Part shown: positions 21,601-28,536 of the stretch, piece by piece | Layout: the number at the start of each line of letters is the position of its first letter | How positions within the stretch are numbered: position 1 is the stretch's first letter | Assembly: GCF_000485595.1 (NCBI RefSeq) | Contig: NW_014577577.1 | Coordinates: 94,858 to 127,254 of the forward strand | Reading direction: 5' to 3' | Length of the DNA: 32,397 nt | Source of the DNA: Priapulus caudatus | Lineage: Eukaryota > Priapulida > Priapulimorpha > Priapulimorphida > Priapulidae | Notes under the pieces: model-generated | The model's database searches: none | What the model was told of the DNA's origin: nothing | The model's input: only the letters and a program-made list of their open reading frames with translations | Translations under genes and position numbers: made by a program

Positions 21601-24460
21601 AGCGGTAGAAATTAACTTTTGAACAAGGGAGTCCAACGGACTCCCTGCTCTCAAAAAAAGGGAGTCCGCAGCAAAATGAGGGAGTCCGTAGTCTGAAGTT
21701 CAAAATTAAAGATTTGCTGAAAAAATACGGTAATTCCGCGAGGCCGTACTCTGGAACGAACTAGTTAGTATAGCAGAATTTTCAGGGTGTCACACGGACT
21801 CCTGCATATGTCAAATCAGGGAGTCCGACAGTAAATCAGGGAGTATTTGACTCCGGACTGCAGACTAATTTCGCACCCTGGAGTCAATTACGCCTGTCAT
21901 AAGCAGCCCCAATACACAAGTCACCTTGATCAGTTCGGAGAATTTTAAACATTGAGCTGTAAAAACACACCATGGTTATGTTGGGATTATCAAAACACAG
22001 CAGGACATTTTAAATGGCATGTCGACTTGACAATTAAGATATGTCGAAAGATTTATTGGATGTGGCAAAATAGCTTCAACTTTGAAGGCACGTCAAACCA
22101 GACATACATTAAAGGCCACGAAATGCACGCTTTCTGTACTGTTTATCATACAGTCATACTACTTTGTATTGTTCCCTTTTCATGAATCCAACACCACCTA
22201 AACTAAACTCCGTCTTCCTTATTCCTGGCCTAGGGAAAATGTACACTTGTCCATAACTATAAAAAAGAGGACTGAAGAGTTTTAAGATATTACCAGAAAA
22301 TATAAGCATCCACGTGTCAGTGTGCTTACGTGTGCGCACACATTGATAAAAGAAATATGCAGTTGTTGCACATTTATCTACATGTGACCAAATCTATTAG
22401 TGTATAAAGTTCAATATGCTCTTGGGTAATGCAAATGACAGCGAGCTAAAATAACTGTTTGTAATTTTAATTAATATTAATTGCAGTGAACAGCCTGCAT
22501 GCAAATTTATGCAGTTGGAAGTACTACATGTATATATGTTTCCCCGCCCATGTTAATATTTAGGTAAAGTCTGTCAAAATCAGTTCTACTGAAGCATAAG
22601 AAGCTTATGCATGTACCAAATAACCACTGGTAAAATTCAGATCAACCAGGCTGCAGAACTTTAGCCTTACACGAGGCGTATAGAAAGAAAAACACACTAG
22701 TGCCATAGACCAGTCTCTGCAAGTTGTTTTCAGCTAATAAAACAGAATTCACTTTCGTATTGATCCTACTGGTTGTAACAGTTCGAGCTGCCTCCAAGCA
22801 CAGCATGAGCACTGCCTTTTACTGTACATCCACGCCCTAGACTGCATGGTGACTCATATGTGATGTTTGACAAAATTGCATGCAGTGGCATTGGTACTGA
22901 GGCTGAGCATTTCTCTCTCAACCACTTTGCTAGCTCTAACAGCAACATCTATGAGGCCATTCATCAGTTAATTGGTTACACAGTCCCTAATGAGTGATAA
23001 GTATTATCATTGCGCAACTGCTTGCAAACTGCATTCGTGTGAGAATGGAAGGAAAGCATAATAATTCCATCACGTACCTTGACGAAGAAATGTATTTTTA
23101 CATGTTAAATAAAAAATTTATGTTCATATAAATTAGTACTTAGTTTATTAAATTAAACAACAATGGATAGTACACCAATTTCCTCAAGTGCATTACCAGT
23201 GATACCAGATGTCTGGTTTTCCCAATCATAGTCAATCGCAATTGCACCATTATTCCAGCAGCTGAGCTGCATCTCAATTAACCAAGCTAGCAATTAATCA
23301 CACTCACACCAGGATATTCATGCAAGAATACAATTAAAATCCATTAACACTTATTAGAAATTACGCTGAAGGTGATGAATTGTTCGGGATTATCAACCGA
23401 ATCGCAACTGATGCAATCTCGTGATTAGGTACAAATATTTTATGAAGATGTGCTATGACATGTAGAACCAAATCACAAAACTGACTGCACACATCACTGC
23501 ATGGCTAACACTATGCCAATATTTAAACAGTACTCTAGGGATAATATCAGGTAATATCATAAGCTGCACCAACATCTGTACAACATAATGACCCACATGT
23601 GCTCTATGTAATTGGCTTACTGTCTGCTTGCAAAATTAAAAGTAATTGTACATGTGTGCACTTGGCCTATATACAGCCCTGAGGGCAGTAAAATGATTAT
23701 CTCCCATAGATCGAAATGCACCAAGAGACCAATTACATGTATGCCCGTATAATGTTGACGGGTGTAAAAATAGTTTGCATTTATATTCATTTATGATCAT
23801 TGATTAAACGCTGTGGCTATATGCCCGGCAGCCGGGCACGGTCTTCAATTTCCTAAATGCCCGGCAGTTCCTAACCCTAACCCTCGTTTACTTGAGATAA
23901 CGCTGAAAATTAAAAACTGCCGGGCATTTTGGAAATCGAAAACCGTGCCCAGCAGCCGTCAGATATATGCCGGCTGCCGGGCATATAGCCACTCTGTTGA
24001 TTAAAATCATAGTTTAATATGCTCTCTGTAAACAATTTGAGAAATATAGTAGGGCCTACATGAATAAATAAATGCAGGCATGCATGTTTTTATCTTCAAT
24101 ATCCTTATTAATAATTATATTATAATATAGGCTTCCTACCTACTTAGTACAACCTAAACCCCATGTATGTTAGACTATATAACTATTAACCCAACCAGGC
24201 TGTGTGACTAACGTCAATATACCTACGTATTCTAACCCTAGCAATGTCGTTTCTTGGAGCTATATATAACTATAAGCGACTCTATTTTAGCCGAAAATAT
24301 TATTTTTTGCCTTAACACTTTCAAATAGGTAAGTCTGCCTAAAAAATCTTATTAACTTTGGTTGCAGGAACGCTTCTCGTATTGATGAAACAACATCGGT
24401 TTTAAAATCTAACAATAACATGTTAAAAACATCACAGATGTGTTTCAAAGACACACAAAT

Positions 24461-24507
<47 letters not shown>

Positions 24508-24995
24508 TAGTGGTTAAAATCGCTAGTTATCTTCAGTGAAAGGAATGACAACAACATTCAACAGCAAAAACAACAACAACAACAACAGTCAACAACAACG
24601 ACAGATTGGGGTCCACAGATCATATTCATAGACAGATGCCAGACCAACCATCATCAACCTACTAGTACTAGTACTACTACTAGTACTAAAATAACTACAC
24701 TAACAAAATATGCAAGTATATGGGTTCATGGGGAGTTTATTCATGTGAGTGTTGACATAATATGCATATTTTTATTGTAAACATAAAGCACGCATATCTA
24801 AGTTTACGATACAAGTTACAGCGTCCAAGTGACTGCTGCGACAGTGCCGGAGTGAGTCACAACAGCAGGTTGAAAATTTATCGATTATATACGCCATGGG
24901 TTTGCCGGGTACTCACCTTTTACAATCTGTTGAACGATAAGACTTTTATTTTCTTCATCAAATGGTTCTCCAACGATCACCAGAAGAGAAGCCAT
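13272..24995 (-). CDS. Microtubule-associated protein 1 / Futsch family (5 coding exons, frame break in exon 5)
   Basis: Exons in transcript order are 24995-24917, 21456-21358, 16474-16319, 16071-16004 and 15640-13272. Exons 1-4 give 134 residues and the total is about 920, close to MAP1S in size and far shorter than MAP1A/MAP1B. MAP1 proteins bind and stabilise microtubules. The precursor is normally cleaved into heavy and light chains. Seen are the N-terminal LLVIVGE, SHKSDHLTVEVIL, HYKYIVFSG and REGDW; the metallo-beta-lactamase-like core with FPGGDGDAALFGVAGFTMLV and RHLDRVDAVLATR (around residue 262); HMYVLNPVRDS and LDRLKGLDFLQ (to about 448); a basic Ser/Pro-rich linker; Thr/Ser-Pro repeats (about 577-685); and the light-chain motif PVYVDLAYVP (about 805) ending FRLEF. 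The last ~60 residues are in another frame. It lies tail-to-tail with CCDC124. Confidence 0.94.
13985..14310 (-). repeat. In-frame tandem Thr/Ser-Pro repeats in MAP1
   Basis: About ten units of 9-14 residues, with core GKTTPVEDDI, GKTTPDEDHI, GKPSPVEDNI, GKTSPVDDEI and MKTTPVEDNI, sit between the basic linker and the light-chain region. The regular core unit is 10 residues (30 bp). Nearly every unit has a (S/T)-P site with an acidic tail. Repeats of this general kind are known in Futsch and other MAPs and can be targets of proline-directed kinases. The exact unit here I do not recognise. Confidence 0.85.
16004..16071 (-). CDS. MAP1 exon 4
   Basis: A 68-bp exon encoding (G)AWILSDGAFAIDDFAGVIAD then AE, equivalent to the family segment G(E/S)(L/W)(I/V)LQ(S)G(S)F(S)xxxF. 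It follows CAATCTTGCAG, ends before GTATGT and leaves phase 0. Confidence 0.85.
16319..16474 (-). CDS. MAP1 exon 3
   Basis: It encodes GELVLSHKSDHLTVEVILQA, then KQGIKDLLMAASHYKYIVF and SGFVFQGSG. It fits the MAP1 stretch in which a conserved KSD...ETVVLI...LV(L/F)(T/S)G pattern occurs. The acceptor is ATTTCTGCAG and the donor GTGAAT. Phase is 1 at both ends. Confidence 0.9.
16580..16869. mobile_element. hAT-like MITE in MAP1 intron 3-2 region (290 bp)
   Basis: CAGGGTTCTGCCCAGG at the left end mirrors GTGGGCAGAACCCTG at the right end. ATATGT stands directly outside both ends (16574-16579, 16870-16875). The interior repeats AGTGCCGGGC three times. There is no coding capacity. A fragment of the same family lies at 11545-11630. 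Confidence 0.75.
17223..17453. repeat. Inverted repeat with TATAGT-rich loop
   Basis: GCAAGAACAAGTCC followed by CCTGCAGCTACAGCAACACA near 17223-17270 returns inverted at about 17406-17453, ending GGGACTTGTTCTTGC. The loop is made of TATAGTTGTTATAGTAG-like units. Weaker mirror similarity continues outward to about 17140 and 17560, so this is probably the core of a larger foldback MITE. Confidence 0.75.
17716..18371 (+). mobile_element. TTAA-bounded MITE, copy 1 (656 bp), piggyBac-like
   Basis: It is bounded by TTAA at both ends. The start TTAAAGGGAGAGTTTACTCT is a degenerate inverted match of the end. It shares its whole length in direct orientation with 29945-30549, including CACTTTCCAGCCAAGGGC and AGACGATTTGTTATACAGTA. 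TTAA target duplication is the hallmark of piggyBac-type transposition, but the ends are not a textbook piggyBac TIR, so the superfamily is inferred. It lies in a MAP1 intron. Confidence 0.8.
18503..19370. mobile_element. hAT-like element with 8-bp duplication ACTATATA (868 bp)
   Basis: The right end, read inverted, begins AGGGCTGTAACGATCCACCG. The left end has TTAGGGCT then GGCTGTAACAATACAC with a small internal duplication. ACTATATA flanks both sides exactly (18495-18502, 19371-19378). CGATTCGATC-rich subterminal sequence is present at both ends. The interior has stops in all frames and no recognisable transposase. Confidence 0.75.
19472..21227. mobile_element. Degenerate TIR element, about 1.76 kb
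   Basis: CAAGGCTCGACACT at the left mirrors the right end, which inverted reads CAAGGGGCTCGGAACCACTAA. Both subterminal regions carry GGGCCACCAA followed by TTTTCAAA. CCTAT stands near both outer boundaries, but the target duplication is not exact. The interior includes GC-rich blocks and short frames (for example 97 codons on minus, 20980-20687) that I could not relate to a transposase. It is probably a decayed or non-autonomous copy. Confidence 0.6.
21358..21456 (-). CDS. MAP1 exon 2
   Basis: It follows the acceptor TTTCTTGCAG and encodes GFQCWDAETAGCDVNEELQV then FALKDIAGEKSDS. This corresponds to the family segment G-x-x-x-W-D...C-(N/D)-(L/V)-(D/N)-E-(Q/E)-L. It is phase 1 at both ends and 99 bp long. 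The long flanking introns (3,460 and 4,883 bp) are packed with MITEs. Confidence 0.85.
21600..21880. mobile_element. hAT-type MITE with GGGAGTCCG-rich interior
   Basis: The right end inverted reads CAGGGTGCGAAATTAGTCTG, and the left end CAGCGGTAGAAATTAACTTT is its eroded partner. TGGAGTCA flanks it at 21592-21599 and 21879-21886, overlapping the last TG of the end. GGGAGTCC-type words recur in both orientations inside. It sits about 145 bp upstream (in transcript sense) of MAP1 exon 2. Confidence 0.7.
23809..23996. mobile_element. Foldback MITE with 9-bp duplication TTGATTAAA (188 bp)
   Basis: The inner stem GTGGCTATATGCCCGGCAGC returns inverted at the right end. Arms of about 70 bp also share GGGCACGGT and AATGCCCGGCAGTT. 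TTGATTAAA flanks both sides (23800-23808, 23997-24005). A 9-bp duplication is typical of Mutator-like elements. The loop contains CCTAACCCTAACCCT. It lies in MAP1 intron 1. Confidence 0.82.
24464..24507. repeat. (GCAC)n(AC)n microsatellite, with (AAC)n at 24569-24600
   Basis: Tetranucleotide GCAC repeats pass into AC repeats. A short AAC run follows 60 bp on. Both lie inside MAP1 intron 1 and are non-coding. Confidence 0.88.
24917..24995 (-). CDS. MAP1 exon 1 (start)
   Basis: It encodes MASLLVIVGEPFDEENKSL and IVQQIVK, matching the family opening (L)VVIGE...EHL. The ATG at 24995-24993 has G at -3 and G at +4. The donor GTGAGT leaves one base of the Gly codon. Confidence 0.85.
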
Positions 24996-25101
24996 TGCTT
25001 CTTATATGATTATGAATGTATACTTAGCGATAACCGACTATTTTAAGATGTTACGCAGCAGTTTTACTGAATCACGCCTAACAATCCAGCACGGACGGGC
25101 G

Positions 25102-25179
25102 TAGACTGGTACTTGCTCCCACCTCGATTACTCGATGGGTGGAGTAAAAAGCCGAAAAGTGGAACCGGGTACCAGTCTA
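25102..25179. mobile_element. 78-bp miniature TIR element with 9-bp duplication GGACGGGCG
   Basis: It begins TAGACTGGTAC and ends GTACCAGTCTA, a perfect 11-bp inverted pair, with a second inner pair CTCCCACC/GGTGGAG. GGACGGGCG stands exactly on both sides (25093-25101, 25180-25188). It is about 107 bp upstream of the MAP1 start codon, so it lies in the 5'UTR or core promoter. Confidence 0.85.
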
Positions 25180-25188
25180 GGACGGGCG

Positions 25189-26390
25189 CAGGTAGTGCCA
25201 TCTAGCGGCAATATAGTTTATTATTTATCTCATAAAAAACCACTACTATTTGTTTATTCTCAAATAGACAATATATATAGTCCGCATGTCGACATTTTCA
25301 ATGTGTACTGCGAGCCACAGTATTTATATGAGATGTTTTTTATTCATTTGCATATGTCTTTAACTACATTCTTGCATTTTCATGTGGGAGGAAACTCAGA
25401 AGCAGTCAATGAGGAGGTACGTACGGCGCCAGATCAGTGTCATCGGTGTCTTCGTTTTACAGGACAACGTCAAAATAAAAGATCGATTTAACCCTAATTA
25501 CACCACAAACATGCGCTTTCACAGAGTCCCCCCTCCCCACTGACATTGTCTGTATATAGCTCATAATGAGCGTGAAGCACAAAGATGCGCCAAAGATCAA
25601 TTATTGTGTGGTCAACCAGGACGATAATAAGGTTCTGGGGTGCAATTCCGCCTATATTTCCTGGGAAAACAATACATAAATCATAATACGGCATCGTTAT
25701 CCGTGAAACGCTCGTATCGGACTCATATCTGCCACACTATGAACGTTGACTTGGATCTGCTCCCTCTCTCGTCATTACAACGCTGCAACAACATTTTTTC
25801 CCCAAAGGAATCTGCTCACATACCAGTGCGGCAAGAAATTGGGCAATTTTTTGTTGAGATCACATGTGCCGAGTAGACAACACGAATTGAGTAGTTTGGT
25901 ATCTAAAATCTGGACTCCCATTACCTACAGTAAGTGCAAAGGTACATGACCTACCCAACATCACTGTTCTCAGATCAACGAATCATAGTATGTATATTCT
26001 CTGCCGTTAGTCGGCGCTAGTGTCGTAAATGACAAGTAGGGGTATGAAGCATTGTATGAAGCTAAAAGACATATGTTATAGGCCTACACATACAAATTTT
26101 GTAGAAATTATATATAAAGATTATTAGGATATTATAGAAGATATATATTAGATTATAGAATATGATTGGAGCGCATATGTACACCAGAAACGTTATACGA
26201 AAAATTCTCAAGATGCATATCAATAATGCAAATTATGGATCCAGACAGTCGATTTTTTATTTCTCATCATACCACATCTCAAAAACTTAGATAGCATATA
26301 CAAATTACCATAACACAGAAGAAAAGCAGACGAGTGACAAAAAAAAGCTGATGCATGTGAAATTTAGTTAAGAAGACAATTTATGTGCAA
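25189..26390. other. Non-coding region upstream of MAP1
   Basis: It is AT-rich and without a recognisable gene. The longest plus frame (25135-25491) starts inside the 78-bp element and resembles nothing. This is the expected place for MAP1 promoter sequences, but I see no clear TATA or initiator. Confidence 0.45.
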
Positions 26391-26399
26391 TACCATTGT

Positions 26400-26660
26400 T
26401 AGTCCGAGATTCCTCTGACCAATGCCCACACCCGACGATTATGGTGGATTTGATGTGGGCTAGGTCAGAGCAACTTGCCTATACAAACCGTGGAATTTCT
26501 CCGATCCCGCCGAGGATCGCTGTTTCATCGCTCCAAACAGCGATCCTCGGCGGGATCGGACAAATTCCACGTTTTGTATAGGCAACTTGCTCTGAACTAA
26601 CCCACACCAAATCCATCAAAATCGTCAGGTGTGGGCATTGGTCAGAGGAATCTCGGACTA
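26400..26660. mobile_element. Near-perfect 261-bp hairpin MITE with 9-bp duplication
   Basis: The left arm starts TAGTCCGAGATTCCTCTGAC and the right arm is its inverted copy over about 128 bp, with only around ten differences. The loop is a few bases around 26530. TACCATTGT flanks both sides (26391-26399, 26661-26669). Both strands encode almost the same ~60-residue frame because of the symmetry, so neither is a gene. The 9-bp duplication suggests a Mutator-like mechanism. Confidence 0.88.
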
Positions 26661-27051
26661 TACCATTGTATGCCTCCACTATTATTGCTCCGTCACCTGC
26701 TTCAATAAATAATTTTTGGAACTAAAAATCTACAATTTGAACAGGTATCTCCTACCAAAAATTACCTGCATCGTTTTATTCACTATAACCATCAAGATAT
26801 CTATTGTCACACGTTCAGAGATGTTCACGTCTCTACTACACTGTGTATAGATCCGCTTATGTTATAACTGCCAAATTAAAAGTGTAACTGCAACAAACAT
26901 TAAATATAGCCATAAATTAACACAGCAGTTGATAGTACCTATACGCATAACAGTATGACCATGAGCAGCACACACCTTCCATAATGGAAATGGGAAAGGG
27001 TCACATTGAAAACCTACAAAGCAAAATTTTTGTACATCACTGGCGTGGATA

Positions 27052-27493
27052 CAGTCCGACCTCCTTTATCCGGCCACGTCGGGACCGGCACCCATCCGGA
27101 TATGGGATTTGGCCGGATATGAGAGTTATGCTCAAACACAGCATTTCTATGCAGTTCAGTAGGGTTTATGCATGTGATAATGTATTTACTCGTTGCTATG
27201 ATTATTTGTAACAAACTGTCGTGTTTTATGGTTTATGTGAAATGGAAATAAAATGAAATAAAACAGAAATTTTACCGGAGGCATAGTGGACACGAGCGGA
27301 CAACACACACACACACACATGCAAACACACGTACGGTTGGTACATCGCGCGAGTTTTGAGGGAGCTTTGAGCGAGTTTTGAGCGCGATTTTTAGGTGGAA
27401 ATGAATGAAAAACAGAGAACATACACTGCGAGATCGCGGCCGGTTAATAGAGATTTCCGGATAACGGATGGTCGGATAAAGGAGGTCTGACTG
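27052..27493. mobile_element. pogo/Tigger-like MITE flanked by TA (442 bp)
   Basis: CAGTCCGACCTCCTTTATCC at the left end mirrors GGATAAAGGAGGTCTGACTG at the right end. Each end is next to a TA dinucleotide (27050-27051, 27494-27495). TA duplication with CAGTC...CCT..TTATCCG ends fits the pogo branch of Tc1/mariner. A short (AC)n run is inside. There is no transposase. Confidence 0.8.
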
Positions 27494-27789
27494 TATATAC
27501 CTTCCTGGACAGCTTCCCAATCACAGACGATGATAGTCATTTATCGGAATGTACATCTCTTTTTTAATGTGCTACACATGTGAGACAGTTCAACAGTTGT
27601 AGAAGGAACAGGAGAGTATTTGATCATTTACAGATCCGTCAGAATTCCCAGCTTTAGCCAGTGGATCAATACATTCTGAGCTTAGTTATATAGTAGGCTC
27701 TAGAACTTATATTAATCAGCATGTTTAGAGAGACTCACAGACACTTTATCATGATAAACATACCTACACCTGCATGCTGCTGATGATAA

Positions 27790-28057
27790 GGCCAAAACAA
27801 AATATAGGTGTGGTTACGGTTTCCCGACCGACCAAACATTTTATTGTCAATTTTCTTAAAGTAAAAAAAAAATTTAAAAAAATAAAAATAATAATAAATA
27901 ATAAAAATGAATTGGACAGTTCTTGCTTCAAAAGGCACAACGCACATCCTTCGGACATGGTTCGTAAATAAAATATTTCAAGAAAATAAAATGTTTTCCC
28001 TACCTACCCTATTTTTTTGGCATGTAGTGGTAACCACACATATATTTTGTTTTGGCC
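27790..28057. mobile_element. Harbinger-like MITE flanked by TAA (268 bp)
   Basis: GGCCAAAACAAAATATAGGT at the left end mirrors the right end ACATATATTTTGTTTTGGCC. TAA directly flanks both (27787-27789, 28058-28060), in keeping with the TWA target of PIF/Harbinger elements. It lies about 330 bp beyond the threonyl-tRNA synthetase stop, probably in or just past its 3'UTR. Confidence 0.75.
27840..27845 (-). terminator. Possible threonyl-tRNA synthetase poly(A) signal
   Basis: TTTATT on plus reads AATAAA on minus about 550 bp past the stop, inside the Harbinger-like MITE. It is position-based only. If used, the transposon supplies the 3' end. Confidence 0.25.
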
Positions 28058-28390
28058 TAAGACAGAATCTTACGATGAGAAGAGCAATATGCTTGCGGAG
28101 AAAGGAACGTTAAGCGATATTCTCGAAGTGCATTGGGAACACACTTTCTCTCAAAATGTAGGAGAACACATGGGGCAAAACACATCATGTGAATTGTTTT
28201 GTCAGTTACACCAACAGTTACAGCAGTATCTTTTGTGCCATTGCAGCAGTGCGAAGGTCTGTAAATATTATATCATTACAGTCAATGCCAGCAACACCAG
28301 TGACTCTGTCCCTCACAAGAAACCATCACTCATCCTGTGTGAAATTTCATAACTCTAGTGTCACATTGTCGGTTCGGCCCATTGCTGCAC

Positions 28391-28536
28391 TCAGAAAGCA
28401 TCTTCGTGCAGAGTTTTCTCCTTAGTCAACGTAGCAAAACGCTGAATTATGTCTGGGATGGAGAATTCGCCATGCACCTTGTTGTCTCTGGTCCTAATAT
28501 TGCACGTCTGGCTTGTTTTCTCCCTTTCGCCGACAA
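28391..28536 (-). CDS. TARS1: Threonyl-tRNA synthetase last exon
   Basis: It encodes [47 protein letters not shown] and TGA at 28393-28391. The acceptor is GTCTCTCACAG. A 139-codon plus-strand frame over this exon is its antisense shadow. Confidence 0.94.

Noticed and set aside
25135-25491. 118-codon plus-strand frame upstream of MAP1
   Set aside because: It starts inside the 78-bp transposon and shows no family resemblance. A GTACGT-like donor at its end is not enough for an exon call.
26396-26679. Two mirror-image frames of 61 and 66 codons
   Set aside because: They follow from the symmetry of the hairpin MITE.
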